A stretch of 64,000 nt of DNA from Sediminimonas sp. GTDB taxonomy: Bacteria > Pseudomonadota > Alphaproteobacteria > Rhodobacterales > Rhodobacteraceae. A program made the position numbers and the translations under genes. Of this stretch, positions 34,199 to 46,660 are shown piece by piece; position 1 is the stretch's first letter, and every line of letters begins with the position of its first letter. The stretch is taken from positions 1-64,000 of the forward strand of contig NZ_JAGXFK010000074.1 of NCBI RefSeq assembly GCF_024637375.1. The letters run 5' to 3'. Under the pieces are notes generated by a model. The model did not search any database. It worked only from the letters and a program-made list of their open reading frames with translations, and was not told where the DNA came from.

Positions 34199-35068
34199 TC
34201 AAGCTTCCTCAAACGATTGCCGTTGATCGAAGGCAACGAGCCGGCGCACCGCAACCGGCAAAGGTTCGGCCGGGGACAGACATGGCGAGCCGTGTGGTTG
34301 TTCCGGCGCAGCTATCAGATCAAGCTGATCGCCGGCCAGTTCGTTGATGCGCGCGACCGACGAGAAAGGGACATGCGCGTCGTTCGGGTTGTGGATCGCC
34401 AGGAACCTCGTGTCGGTCGGCCGCCAGAAGGACGGGTACGCGAAACCACCCGAAAGAACCAGGCCGGTCCGTATGGTCGGGAGGGGTTGACCAATAACGT
34501 CATGCAGCATGATGGCATTGAGTACCGATATTCCGCCGGCGGAGGACCCGCCGAGGACAAACTCTCCCGTCAGGTTGAAGTGTTCCAGCCGTATGTTGAT
34601 CCATTTGAAGAATGCGCAGATGTCTTCGACCACGGCGATCGGGCGCTGGCGGCGAAAGGGCTCCTGCATCTCTTCGCCCCATTTTTCGGAATCCCGGATC
34701 AGGGCGCCCATGGCCCGCCGTGCCGGGGCGGTCAGAACAGCGGGCGGGCGCGCCAGGCGGTAGTCGATACACGCCATGGCGTAGCCTTCCCGAGCCAACG
34801 TTTCCGCGATCAGCCCGTGTTTTCGGTTGCGCCGCGTCCCGGCGCGAAATCCCCCGGCATGAGCCCAGACCACAAGCGGCCAAGGGCCCGTCGAATTGCC
34901 TGGAAGATAGAGATCGGCACGCAGATCGAGCTTGCCCTGCTTGGTATCGGGCCGTGAGAAGATATACGAAAACCGTTCGAAACACATTTCCGGCACGTCT
35001 TTCACACCTCCTTTCACGTAGCCAGGAACCGCATGATGTCGTGGCAATATTTCACCGGATTGCTGCAA
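34199..35068 (-). CDS. Alpha/beta hydrolase (esterase/lipase-like)
   Basis: 289 residues. The oxyanion-hole sequence is VWAHAGGFRAG, the nucleophile elbow is LGGSSAGG (serine in GSSAG), and NPNDAHVP plus PHGS probably supply the aspartate and histidine. This fits the carboxylesterase-type (hormone-sensitive lipase-like) families. ATG at 35068 with GGTGGAG about 9 bases upstream; a shorter start at MCFERF is possible. It is convergent with the interrupted MFS gene and may be part of the same acquired segment, being visibly less GC-rich than its neighbours. Substrate unknown. Confidence 0.78.
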   Translation of the reverse strand: MQQSGEILPRHHAVPGYVKGGVKDVPEMCFERFSYIFSRPDTKQGKLDLRADLYLPGNSTGPWPLVVWAHAGGFRAGTRRNRKHGLIAETLAREGYAMACIDYRLARPPAVLTAPARRAMGALIRDSEKWGEEMQEPFRRQRPIAVVEDICAFFKWINIRLEHFNLTGEFVLGGSSAGGISVLNAIMLHDVIGQPLPTIRTGLVLSGGFAYPSFWRPTDTRFLAIHNPNDAHVPFSSVARINELAGDQLDLIAAPEQPHGSPCLSPAEPLPVAVRRLVAFDQRQSFEEA

Positions 35069-35262
35069 TGCGTGTCAACTCCACCGTCATGAAAAGGTCG
35101 GGGCAGGTGATGCGTCCGCTACGGCGTGGGCGTGCATTTCGCCGCGTCGGATTCGGGCGGCCGCCCCGGTTTGCCGCCCTCGAACGTCGATCCCTTCCGT
35201 TGCCGAACAGCAGGCGCCCCCACCCCACCATCTGCTGGACGCTTGCATGCGGGTAAGGCAGT

Positions 35263-36537
35263 GTGGCGGGCATGGGTGACGTTGATCTTTTCATGCGGTT
35301 CGGGCTGGCGCTGGCGATCGGGCTGTTGTTCGGGGTCGAGCGCGGCTGGCAGGGGCGCGGCGCCTCGGAGGGTGCGCGCATGGCCGGCATCCGCACCTTT
35401 GCGCTGACGGCGCTTTTGGGCGCGGTCACGGGCTGGCTGGCGACGCTGGCCGCGCCGGTGGTCCTGGGGCTGGGGTTTGCCGGGCTGGCGGCGCTGGTCG
35501 CGGTCGGTCACTGGGCGGGGATGCGCGCCGACGACGACCGCGGGATCACCACCGAGGTGGCGATGCTGCTGGTCTTCGGGCTGGGCGCCGCGGCGGTTCT
35601 GGGCGCCATGGCGCCGGTGGCGGTGGTGGCGGTGGTGGCGACCTTGCTGCTGTCGATGAAGCGGCGGTTGCACGGGCTGGTCGCCGGGGTCGAGCAGCTG
35701 GAGCTTGACGCGCTGCTTCGCCTGGCGGTGCTGTCGGTGGCGGTGCTGCCGCTGCTGCCCGACCGGGGTTTCGGGCCCGGCGGGGTGCTCAACCCCTACC
35801 AGATATGGTGGGCGGTGGTGATAGTGGCGGGGCTGTCGTTTTTCGGCTACGTGGCGATCCGGCTGGCGGGGGCGCGCATCGGCGTGCTGGCCACGGGGCT
35901 GTTCGGGGGGCTGGCCTCGTCGACCTCGACCACCGTGGCGCTGGCGCGGCTGGCGCGGCAGAACGCGGCGCTGGTGCCGCTGGCGGCCACCGGAACGGTG
36001 CTGGCCGGGTCGGTCACCTTTCTGCGCATCCTGGTGCTGGTGGCGGTGTTCGAGCCGCGGCTGGTAATGCCGCTGGCGCTGCCGATGGCGGCGATGGCGG
36101 CGGCGGGGTTCGCCGCGGCGCTGGTCATCCATTCGCTTGCGGGCAGTGGCGACGCCACCGACGCGGCGGACCGCGCCGACGCCCTGCGCAACCCGCTGGA
36201 GCTGGGCGCGGCGCTGATGTTCGGGGCGGTTCTGGCGGTGGTGATCGTGGCCACGCATTACCTCGAAGGCTGGCTGGGCGCGCGCGGCGTCTATGCCGCC
36301 GCGGCGCTGTCGGGGGTCACGGACGTGGACGCGATGACGATCTCGGTGGCGCGGCTGGTGGGCGCGGATTTCACCCCGGCGCAGGGCGCGGTGGCGGTTT
36401 TCGTCACCGCCGCCGTCAACACCGCCGTCAAGGGCGGGCTGTCCTTTGCCGCGGGCAGTGCGGGCCTTGGCTGGCGCGTGGCGCTGGCCTATGTGGCGGT
36501 GCTGGGCGTCGGCGGTCTGGCGCTGTGGTGGGGCTGA
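35263..36537 (+). CDS. MgtC/SapB-DUF4010 family membrane protein
   Basis: 424 residues with about twelve hydrophobic segments. The N-terminal half has the MgtC-like LALAIGLLFGVERGWQGR and AGIRTFALTALLGAVTGWL; the second half is the DUF4010 part, with LFGGLASSTSTTVALARLAR and ALSGVTDVDAMTISVARL. The family function is unknown; MgtC itself affects Mg2+ homeostasis and virulence. The start is GTG 35263 (TAAGG just upstream) or ATG 35272 three codons later. It stands alone on this strand. Confidence 0.85.
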   Translation: MAGMGDVDLFMRFGLALAIGLLFGVERGWQGRGASEGARMAGIRTFALTALLGAVTGWLATLAAPVVLGLGFAGLAALVAVGHWAGMRADDDRGITTEVAMLLVFGLGAAAVLGAMAPVAVVAVVATLLLSMKRRLHGLVAGVEQLELDALLRLAVLSVAVLPLLPDRGFGPGGVLNPYQIWWAVVIVAGLSFFGYVAIRLAGARIGVLATGLFGGLASSTSTTVALARLARQNAALVPLAATGTVLAGSVTFLRILVLVAVFEPRLVMPLALPMAAMAAAGFAAALVIHSLAGSGDATDAADRADALRNPLELGAALMFGAVLAVVIVATHYLEGWLGARGVYAAAALSGVTDVDAMTISVARLVGADFTPAQGAVAVFVTAAVNTAVKGGLSFAAGSAGLGWRVALAYVAVLGVGGLALWWG

Positions 36538-36700
36538 GCGGGACGCGTCTGCGCGCTGGAAACCGGGCCCGAGGCGCGGGGTGGCGCCTCGCCACAAGCG
36601 CGATTTTGCAGCCGCGAAAACTCGCGACTTGATAGTGCCGGGATTCGTCCGCACTGTGCAGGGGGCAAATCACCGGGCACAGGAGGCACAGGGGGGTACC

Positions 36701-37231
36701 ATGACAGATCGCGATTCCGGCGCCCGCTGGTTTCTGGCCCAGCACAAGCCCAACAGCCACCGGGTTGCCAAGCGCAATCTCGAGCGGCAGGGGTTTTCCA
36801 CCTTCCTGCCCGTGCAGGAGGAAACCCGGCGCACGCGGGGCCGTTTCGTCACCCATCTGCGGCCGCTGTTTCCCGGCTACATTTTCGTCGCGTTCGACCC
36901 GGCGGGCGGCAACTGGCGCGCGATCAATTCGACCGTCGGCATCACCCGGCTGATCGGCGCCGGCAATGCGCCGCGCATCGTACCCGGCGAACTGGTGGAC
37001 CAACTGAAGGCGCGTTGCGACGCCGAGGGCAAGTTGCTGGAATCGCAGGCGCTTGCGCCCGGCGACCGGGTGACGCTGGCCACGGGGCCGTTCGCCGACT
37101 ATGTCGCCACCGTCGAAAGCCTGGCGCCCGACCGGCGCGTGTGGCTGCTGCTGGACCTCATGGGCCAGCAGACGCGCGTCGCGATGGACGTGGCGGAACT
37201 GCGCGGGGCACGGCCCGAGGGCGCCGGATGA
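36701..37231 (+). CDS. NusG-like transcription antitermination factor (NusG/RfaH paralogue)
   Basis: 176 residues with the NGN domain (WFLAQHKPNSHRVAKRNLERQGFSTFLPVQEE..., about residues 10-105; PLFPGYIFVAFD is the conserved core) and a C-terminal KOW domain (LAPGDRVTLATGPFADYVATVESL). The housekeeping NusG is normally next to secE and L11 genes, so this is a specialised paralogue like RfaH or those that drive long exopolysaccharide operons. No such operon lies beside it: proV converges from the right. Purine-rich AGGAGG is 15 bases and GGGGGG 5 bases before the ATG. Confidence 0.88.
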   Translation: MTDRDSGARWFLAQHKPNSHRVAKRNLERQGFSTFLPVQEETRRTRGRFVTHLRPLFPGYIFVAFDPAGGNWRAINSTVGITRLIGAGNAPRIVPGELVDQLKARCDAEGKLLESQALAPGDRVTLATGPFADYVATVESLAPDRRVWLLLDLMGQQTRVAMDVAELRGARPEGAG

Positions 37232-37300
37232 GGCGTTGTGCGGCAGGCCGCGCGCAGCCCCGCCGGATGGCCTGCGTGTCGTGACCCGGCGGTGGCCGGC

Positions 37301-38368
37301 TCAGGTGGCTTGCGTGCGCATGCCGCTTTCGGAGGCTTCGGCCGGCACCAGCGCCTTTACCACCTCGGCCATGTCCAGCGTGCCAACCCGCTTGCCGTCG
37401 CGGGTAACCACGAAATGGGCCGCCATTTCGCCCTCGGATTTCGCCAGCACCGATTCCAGCGTATCGTCATGGTCGACCTCGACCGCGCCTTCGGACAGCG
37501 GTGCGCCGCTTTCGTTCATCACCGAGCGCACGCGCAGCACCCGCGCGCGGTTGATGTCGGAAACGAAGTCGACGATGTAATCGTCCTCGGGCTCCAGCAG
37601 GATCTTCTGCGGCTCGCCCTGCTGGACGACGTAGCCATCCTTGAGGATCACCAGGTGATCGGCCAGTTTCAGCGCCTCGTCGAGGTCGTGGCTGATGAAC
37701 ACCACCGTCTTTTGCAATTCCGCCTGCAATTCAAGCAAGAGATCCTGCATGTCGGTGCGGATCAGCGGATCGAGGGCGGAGAACGCCTCGTCCATGAGCA
37801 TGATCGGCGAGTTGGACGCCAGCGCGCGCGCCAGCCCGACACGCTGCTGCATGCCGCCCGACAACTCGTGCGGGTACTGGTCGGCGTTGCCGCCCAGCCC
37901 GACACGGTCGAGCCATTTGTGCGCGTCCTTTTCGTAATCGGCGCGCTTGTCGCCACGCGTCGCGGCGGCCATGCCGGTGTTGTCCAGCACCGTCCAGTGC
38001 GGCAGCAGCGCGAAGTTCTGGAACACCATCGACATGCGTTCGCGGCGCACGAGGCGCAACTGTTCCTGCGACAGCGACAGCACGTCCTCGCCATCGAGCA
38101 GGATCTCGCCCGCGGTGGGTTCGATCAGGCGGTTGAGGTGGCGGATCAGCGTCGACTTGCCCGACCCCGACAGGCCCATCATCACCGTGATGTCACCCTC
38201 GCGCACCTCGGTGTTGATGTCGTTGAGGCCCAGCACATGGCCGGTCTCCTCCATCAGTTCTTCCTTGCCCAAGCCCTCCTCGCGGACGCGCTTGAGCGCG
38301 GCCTGGGGATCGGCGCCGAAGATCTTGTAGAGATGCTTGATCTCGATAAGGGTTCGCTTCCCGGTCAT
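37301..38368 (-). CDS. proV: Glycine betaine/proline ABC transporter ATP-binding protein
   Basis: 355-residue ATPase of the OpuA/ProU type. The N-terminal extension KHLYKIFGADPQAALKRVREEG is the ProV-specific part. Walker A GLSGSGKST, signature LSGGMQQRVGLARAL, Walker B IMLMDEAFSALDP. After the ATPase domain, a CBS-like C-terminal region (ARVLRVRSVM...) senses ionic strength in this family. It is the last gene of proXWV, 10 bp after proW. Confidence 0.95.
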   Translation of the reverse strand: MTGKRTLIEIKHLYKIFGADPQAALKRVREEGLGKEELMEETGHVLGLNDINTEVREGDITVMMGLSGSGKSTLIRHLNRLIEPTAGEILLDGEDVLSLSQEQLRLVRRERMSMVFQNFALLPHWTVLDNTGMAAATRGDKRADYEKDAHKWLDRVGLGGNADQYPHELSGGMQQRVGLARALASNSPIMLMDEAFSALDPLIRTDMQDLLLELQAELQKTVVFISHDLDEALKLADHLVILKDGYVVQQGEPQKILLEPEDDYIVDFVSDINRARVLRVRSVMNESGAPLSEGAVEVDHDDTLESVLAKSEGEMAAHFVVTRDGKRVGTLDMAEVVKALVPAEASESGMRTQAT

Positions 38369-38378
38369 CGGCTGATCC

Positions 38379-39416
38379 TCACGATTTATGGGTCGTATTG
38401 ATGCGCGCCAGCGATGCTTTGGTGACCCGGTCCAGGATCACCGCCAGCAGCACGATGCCAAGCCCCGCGACCAGGCCGACGCCCAGTTCGAGGTTGCGGA
38501 TGCCGCGCAGCACCAGCACGCCCAGGCCCGGTGCCGAGACCAGCGAGGCGATCACCACCATGGCGAGGCTCATCATGATCGTCTGGTTGACGCCGGCCAT
38601 GATGTTGGGCAGCGCCAGCGGCACCTGCACGCCGAACAGCTTCTGCCGGTCGGTCATGCCGAAGGCGTCGGCGGCCTCGATCACGCTCTTGTCGACCATG
38701 CGGATGCCAAGGTCGGTCAGGCGGATCACCGGAACGATGGCGTAAAGGATGATGGCGATGCCGTATAGCTTGGGCTCGGTCACGCTGAACAGGAAGATCA
38801 GCGGAATCAGGTAGACAAAGGGTGGTAGCGTCTGGAGCATGTCGAGGATCGGGATCGTCATGCGTTGCATGGTGTTGGATCGTGACATGGCGATGCCTAT
38901 CGGCACCCCGAAGAGGACGCATATGAAGGCGCACACGAAGATGATCGCCAGCGTCTGCATGGTGTATTCGTAGTGGTCGATGAAGGCCAGCCCGCCGAAG
39001 GCCAGCGTCACGAAAGTCAGGAGCGCGAAAGACCGCGACACCAGCCAGGTGATCAGCATCAGAAGCGGAAGGACGATCCACCACGGCGTGTTGAGGATGC
39101 CGTAGAGCGACGCTTCGAGCGCCCAGCTAAGCGGCTGTGTCAGCGGGTCGAGCACGAAGCTCAGGCTGTCCTTGATGTTCAGGAACCCCTGCTCCAGCCC
39201 GAGGGTCAGCTCGCGCGAGCGCGGGAACGACTGGCACGCCGCATTGAATGCGTCCATCGACGGAAAGGGCAGTTCCCAAATCGAAACGTCGGCGGCTTCT
39301 TCGCCCCGTGAGCTGGCCCTGAGATCAGCCAGCGACATCGGCGCGCTGCCGCCGCCACCGCTCTCGCACCAGTCTTTCAGGCCGAGAGCCGAGAACACGA
39401 AGTCATAGGTTGCCAT
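38379..39416 (-). CDS. proW: Glycine betaine/proline ABC transporter permease
   Basis: 345-residue permease. A long soluble N-terminal tail (about residues 1-110, with SLADLRASSRGEEAADVS) precedes six or more hydrophobic segments and the coupling loop EAADAFGMTDRQKLFGVQVPLALPNIMAG, which is the EAA-G signature of ProW/OpuAB. The extended N-terminal region is typical of ProW from proteobacteria. It is separated from proX by 125 bp containing a strong hairpin. Confidence 0.94.
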   Translation of the reverse strand: MATYDFVFSALGLKDWCESGGGGSAPMSLADLRASSRGEEAADVSIWELPFPSMDAFNAACQSFPRSRELTLGLEQGFLNIKDSLSFVLDPLTQPLSWALEASLYGILNTPWWIVLPLLMLITWLVSRSFALLTFVTLAFGGLAFIDHYEYTMQTLAIIFVCAFICVLFGVPIGIAMSRSNTMQRMTIPILDMLQTLPPFVYLIPLIFLFSVTEPKLYGIAIILYAIVPVIRLTDLGIRMVDKSVIEAADAFGMTDRQKLFGVQVPLALPNIMAGVNQTIMMSLAMVVIASLVSAPGLGVLVLRGIRNLELGVGLVAGLGIVLLAVILDRVTKASLARINTTHKS

Positions 39417-39494
39417 CTGTCATGCGCTCCTGAATGCGTGCCGGGAAACCCGCACGTCGCGGATAGGGTTGCGGCGGGGGGCAGGAATAATCGC

Positions 39495-39524
39495 GGCGGG
39501 GGCGGCACGCAGGCCGCCCCCGCC
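39495..39524. other. Strong hairpin between proX and proW
   Basis: Perfect 12-bp GC stem (GGCGGGGGCGGC/GCCGCCCCCGCC) with a 6-nt loop. There is no following T run on the minus strand, so it more likely stabilises the proX message or attenuates transcription, keeping the binding protein in excess. Such intercistronic stems after binding-protein genes are common. Confidence 0.6.
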
Positions 39525-39541
39525 GACAGGTACGCCGGGGC

Positions 39542-40516
39542 TTACTCGAGCAGGCCGGCGAGGTTCTCACGCGCGGAGTCGTTCAGCCACTCGCCCCACT
39601 GGTCCTTGTAGTTGCCAAGGAAGTAGACGGCCGTCTCCTCGTAGGAGGCGCTGTTCTCGTCCGCCCAGGCCAGCAGCTTGCTCATGGTGCTGGTCTGGAA
39701 GCTCATCTTCGAGAAGAACTCCGTCACTTCGGGGTTGCTCTCGGTAAAGGCGGTGGTCGCCGCGGTCAGGATCGGCGCCGCCGGGAAGTCGGAAACACCC
39801 GGGTTCGGCGTATCCGGGTTCTGGTTGCGACCGTGCACTTCGGCATCGACCGGGCCGAGATCGACCCGGGTCATGTCGTACTTGCCCATCGGCACCGTCG
39901 GACCCCAGTAATAGCCAAACCAGGGCTCCTTGTCGTTGACCGCCGCACCCATCGAGGTTGCCAGCGTTTCGCCCGAGCCATGGTTGAACACCTCGATGCC
40001 GGCGCCTTCGAGATCCAGCGCGCGCACCAGGTTGTCGCTGACCACGCGGCAGCCCCAGCCGTCGGGGCAGTTGTTGAACATCCCGCCGACCAGTTCGGGG
40101 TTGTCCATGACGCCCTGAATGGTGGTCAGCTCGGGGTATTCCTCGGCCAGGTAGGTCGGGATCCACCAGCCTTCGACACCGCCGGGTTGGAGCACCGAGT
40201 TCAGCCGCTTGACCTTGCCCTGCTCTTCGAGCTTGTCATAGGCATCGCCGGCCGAGTTGAGCCAGAAGTTGGTGATCACGTCGGGTTCGCCGTTCTCGGC
40301 CACGGAGGTGACCGCAGGGACGGTATCGGAGGGAACCAGGGTGACGTCGCAGCCATAGCCTTCTTCCAGAATGAACTTGGCCACCTCGGTGGTGACCTTG
40401 GCCGCCGCCCAGTTCATCTGTGCGATCGACACCTCGCCGCACTCCTGTGCCTGCGCGCCGGATGCCAGCGGGAATGCCAGCACGGTTGCGCCAAGAAGCT
40501 TTGTCATATGTTTCAT
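39542..40516 (-). CDS. proX: Glycine betaine/proline-binding periplasmic protein
   Basis: 324 residues with a clean signal peptide (KHMTKLLGATVLAFPLASGAQA, cleavage before QECG). The mature protein has the OpuAC-type fold: IAQMNWAAAKVTTEVAKFILEE, VTNFW-like NFWLNSAG, and WW-containing EGWWIPTYLA, whose tryptophans resemble the aromatic cage residues that bind the quaternary amine. GAGG lies 7 bases before the ATG at 40516; a longer frame to 40612 lacks support. First gene of proXWV, under the promoter at 40649-40676. Confidence 0.93.
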   Translation of the reverse strand: MKHMTKLLGATVLAFPLASGAQAQECGEVSIAQMNWAAAKVTTEVAKFILEEGYGCDVTLVPSDTVPAVTSVAENGEPDVITNFWLNSAGDAYDKLEEQGKVKRLNSVLQPGGVEGWWIPTYLAEEYPELTTIQGVMDNPELVGGMFNNCPDGWGCRVVSDNLVRALDLEGAGIEVFNHGSGETLATSMGAAVNDKEPWFGYYWGPTVPMGKYDMTRVDLGPVDAEVHGRNQNPDTPNPGVSDFPAAPILTAATTAFTESNPEVTEFFSKMSFQTSTMSKLLAWADENSASYEETAVYFLGNYKDQWGEWLNDSARENLAGLLE

Positions 40517-40886
40517 CGTAAATCCTCGTATGTTGTGTCGGTCTTCGAGACTCGCACGGGAAACGCGCTCACCGCGTTTCCATATTCGGTGGGCCGTCGC
40601 GGCTTGCCGCAATGCGGCGCAGCGCCCCGTGCCCGACCGTCGCGGCGAATGATATTTAGCGTGGCTGAGGATTCAAGCCGTAAATTTTGCGTTAACGGGG
40701 AAAGATACGTGCGAATCGGGGCGAAACGGCATGTTTTCCCATGTGAAAAGGGCTTATGCGCCGTCGAGGCGCCGGGAGTGCGGGCCCGGATTATTTGATA
40801 TCATTTCTTGTCAACCGGGCTGTTGATGACAAATCCGCGCGGAATGTCGGGGCGGCGGCGGGGTCGTGCGCCCCGCCGCGCCGCCC
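40517..40886. other. Intergenic region between proX and the ZIP transporter gene
   Basis: 370 bp without a gene. It carries the proX promoter and leader in the left part. The rest is AT-richer spacer up to about 40820, then a GC-rich stretch with inverted-repeat character at 40845-40885, just after the ZIP gene stop, which could help end that transcript. Confidence 0.5.
40649..40676 (-). promoter_or_regulatory. Sigma-70-type promoter of proXWV
   Basis: On the minus strand TTGAAT (40671-40676) and TATCAT (40649-40654) with a 16-bp spacer, giving a leader of about 125 nt before proX. Confidence 0.55.
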
Positions 40887-41669
40887 TCACCCCAGCCAGA
40901 CGTCGAGGAACAGCATCAGAACCAGCCCGATCGACAGCCCCAGGGTCGCCTTGTTCTGGTGGCCGCTGCGGTGGGTTTCGGGGATGATTTCGTGGCTGAT
41001 GACGTAAAGCATCGCGCCGGCGGCGAAGGCCAGCCCCCAGGGCAGCAGCGGCTGCGACAGGACGATGACACCGGCGCCCAGCAACCCGCCCACGGGTTCG
41101 ACAAGCCCGGTCAGCGCGGCGATACCCCAGGCGCGCCACCTGGGGTAGCCCTCGCCCAGAAGCGCCACCGCGACGGCAAGCCCCTCGGGTACGTTCTGCA
41201 ACCCGATCCCGATCGCCAGCGGCATGCCGCCGCTCAGCCCGTGCGCCCCGAACCCCACGCCGACGGCAAGGCCCTCGGGGAAGTTGTGGATGGTGATCGC
41301 GATGATGAACAGCCAGACGCGGCGCAGGGCGACCGCCTCGGGCCCTTCACGGCCCAGCTTGAAATGCTCGTGCGGGAGCTTCTCGTTCATCAGCGCCACC
41401 GCACCCATGCCCAGCAGGATGGCGACACAGACGATGGCCGCCGGGGCGGCGGCGCTCTGATACTGCAACCCGGCGGCGTCGAGCGCCGGGATGATCAGCG
41501 AAAAGAACGACGCCGACAGCATGACCCCGGCCGCAAAGCCGAGCGACATGTCGCGCGTCCCCCGCGACGGGACGCGCCCGAACAGAACCGGGATTGCCCC
41601 GACAGCGGTCATCGATCCGGCGATCAGGCTGCCCAGAAAACCGAGCATGACGGGCGATAGCGAATCCAT
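40887..41669 (-). CDS. ZIP-family metal (Zn/Fe) transporter
   Basis: 260-residue inner-membrane protein with eight hydrophobic segments. The metal-binding helices are clear: HNFPEGLAVGVGFG (TM4) and GLQNVPEGLAVAVALLGEG (TM5). A short histidine-containing loop (LPHEHFKLG) lies between segments 3 and 4. It belongs to the GufA-like ZIP subfamily and likely imports zinc or related divalent metals. The start at 41669 is preceded by CAGGAGGTACTC, a near-perfect ribosome-binding site; the frame to 41813 is extension. Confidence 0.9.
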   Translation of the reverse strand: MDSLSPVMLGFLGSLIAGSMTAVGAIPVLFGRVPSRGTRDMSLGFAAGVMLSASFFSLIIPALDAAGLQYQSAAAPAAIVCVAILLGMGAVALMNEKLPHEHFKLGREGPEAVALRRVWLFIIAITIHNFPEGLAVGVGFGAHGLSGGMPLAIGIGLQNVPEGLAVAVALLGEGYPRWRAWGIAALTGLVEPVGGLLGAGVIVLSQPLLPWGLAFAAGAMLYVISHEIIPETHRSGHQNKATLGLSIGLVLMLFLDVWLG

Positions 41670-41758
41670 GAGTACCTCCTGTTGAGCTTTGGAGGTTATT
41701 TCCCATTTTTGCGAGCGACTTGCAATTACGTCTTTTGCCCGCAGTTTGTCGCGTCGCG

Positions 41759-42760
41759 TCAGGTGCGTGCCATCGCGGCGGCAACGTCGAGCATCCGGTT
41801 GGAAAACGCCCATTCGTTGTCGTACCAGCTCAACACCCGGGTCATGCCGCCCTCGGTCTGCCGGGTCTGGTCGGTGGCAAAGACCGACGAGCGCGGGTCG
41901 TGGTTGAAATCCGACGACACCAGCGGCGCCTCGGACAGCCCCAGGATACCCGCCAGCGGCCCCTGCCCCGCCGCGGCGCGCATGGCGTCGTTAACCGCAT
42001 CGACATCCGCGGCGCGGCGCAGCATCACGCACAGGTCAACCGCCGAGACGTTGGGCGTCGGCACCCGGATGGCCGACCCGTCGAGCCGCCCGGCCAGATC
42101 GGGCAGCACCAGCCCCACGGCGCGGGCCGCCCCCGTCGAGGTGGGGATGACGTTGGCCGCCGCGGCGCGGGCGCGGTAGAGATCGCGGTGCGCGGCGTCC
42201 AGCGTGGGCTGGTCGCTTGTATAGCTGTGCACGGTAGTCATGTAGCCGGTCTCGATCCCGAACTCGCGGTGCAGCACCATCGCCACCGGCGCCAGGCAGT
42301 TGGTGGTGCACGACGCGTTCGACACCACGCGGTCATCCTTGGTCAGGCTGTCGTGGTTGACGCCGAAGACCACGGTGCGGTCGGCGCCCTTGGCCGGCGC
42401 CGAGACCAGCACCCGGTCAGAGCCGTTGTCCAGATGCGCCGCGGCGGCGTCGCGGTCGGTGAATACGCCGGTGCATTCCAGCGCCACATCAACGTCGCCC
42501 CATTGCAGGGCGGCCGGGTCGCGTTCGGCGGTGAAGCGGATCTCGCGCCCGGCAACGACCAAGCGGTCGCCGTCGGCCTGCACCGGGTGCGCGAAGCGGC
42601 CGTGGACGGTGTCGTGCGCCAGCAGGTGCGCCGCCGTCGCGACGGGGGCGAGATCGTTGATCGCGACGACCTCGACGTCGCGGCGGCCTTCCTCGACAAG
42701 GGCGCGCAGCACGCAGCGCCCGATGCGCCCGAACCCGTTGATCGCCAGCTTGATGGTCAT
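41759..42760 (-). CDS. gap: Glyceraldehyde-3-phosphate dehydrogenase
   Basis: 333 residues, type I phosphorylating GAPDH. NAD site INGFGRIGR at the N-terminus and INDLAP (about residue 35); catalytic NASCTTNC; phosphate-site SYTSDQPTLD and TGAARAVGLVLPDLAGRLDG; C-terminal SWYDNEW. It lies 123 bp after glpK on the same strand, so glycerol carbon entering as DHAP can be passed to lower glycolysis. A second gap gene would be expected elsewhere, possibly in the Calvin-cycle or central pathway cluster; here the placement suggests a role with glycerol. AAGGACACAGACC precedes the ATG at 42760. Confidence 0.95.
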   Translation of the reverse strand: MTIKLAINGFGRIGRCVLRALVEEGRRDVEVVAINDLAPVATAAHLLAHDTVHGRFAHPVQADGDRLVVAGREIRFTAERDPAALQWGDVDVALECTGVFTDRDAAAAHLDNGSDRVLVSAPAKGADRTVVFGVNHDSLTKDDRVVSNASCTTNCLAPVAMVLHREFGIETGYMTTVHSYTSDQPTLDAAHRDLYRARAAAANVIPTSTGAARAVGLVLPDLAGRLDGSAIRVPTPNVSAVDLCVMLRRAADVDAVNDAMRAAAGQGPLAGILGLSEAPLVSSDFNHDPRSSVFATDQTRQTEGGMTRVLSWYDNEWAFSNRMLDVAAAMART

Positions 42761-42883
42761 GGTCTGTGTCCTTTCATGTCTGTTCCCTGGTGTCGTTTTC
42801 GCGCCGCGCAAGCGGCGCAGGTAGCGCTAACATCGACGCACGGCCGCAACCCGCAACGCCGCGCTGTGCGGCATCCGTGCCGC

Positions 42884-44383
<1,500 letters not shown>

Positions 44384-44471
44384 TGCCGCCGGCTCCGTTC
44401 GATGTCGTGGGCGCCGCGCGCGAGCGGCACTGGTGGTCGGGGCCCGCAGGCCCCGACCGGGGACAGGGCTA

Positions 44472-46181
<1,710 letters not shown>

Positions 46182-46271
46182 GTTTTCCTCCCGTTTTGTA
46201 GGAACTTCGGTTTTTTTCAGTCGCGGCGGCCCGCCAGGATTGACGCCCACGGGCCGCCGCATCGTTGCTCG

Positions 46272-46544
46272 TCACACCCAGCGGAACACCGCCGCGGCGT
46301 AGACGAGGCAGACCAGCAGCGCCCAGGGCTGCGGCCCGACTTCCAGCCCCAACCAGATCAGGTTGATGAAGGCCGATCCCAGCAAGGTGATGAACAGGCG
46401 GTCGCCGCGGGTGGTGTCGATCCGCAGGATGCCGCGGCGCGGCGTTTCGGGATACTTGATACCGATCACGGTGAAGACCGCCAGCAGTGCCGCGGTGACG
46501 ATGAAGAAGATCGCGGTCGGCGTGGTCCATGCCATCCAGGTCAT
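46272..46544 (-). CDS. glpU: Small membrane protein GlpU (DUF2160)
   Basis: 90 residues with two or three hydrophobic segments and the DUF2160 pattern (MTWMAWTTPTAIFFIVTAAL at the N-terminus, RRGILRIDTTRGDRLF in the middle). In Rhizobium this protein is a required small component of the glycerol transporter. I chose the ATG at 46544 because GGAGGGG stands 7 bases upstream; a TTG 6 bp earlier is possible. It is the first glp gene after the GIY-YIG insertion and lies about 800 bp from glpQ. Confidence 0.92.
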   Translation of the reverse strand: MTWMAWTTPTAIFFIVTAALLAVFTVIGIKYPETPRRGILRIDTTRGDRLFITLLGSAFINLIWLGLEVGPQPWALLVCLVYAAAVFRWV

Positions 46545-46637
46545 GTTCAAACCCCTCCAGCTTTGTGTGTGTCATGGGCCGGCTTGCGTGCGTGCGGGTC
46601 ACCGTCCGGCCCGGCCGTACGACGCGCAAGGCCGGAG

Positions 46638-46660
46638 ATCCTCGGGTCAAGCCCGAGGAT
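46638..46660. repeat. REP-like palindrome, family A
   Basis: ATCCTCGGG-N5-CCCGAGGAT, the same 9-5-9 palindrome as at 25232 and 25269, here left of the GIY-YIG gene. Confidence 0.8.

Noticed and set aside
34160-34957. Plus-strand frame opposite the alpha/beta hydrolase
   Set aside because: No domain and no ribosome-binding site; the hydrolase on the minus strand has a clear nucleophile elbow.
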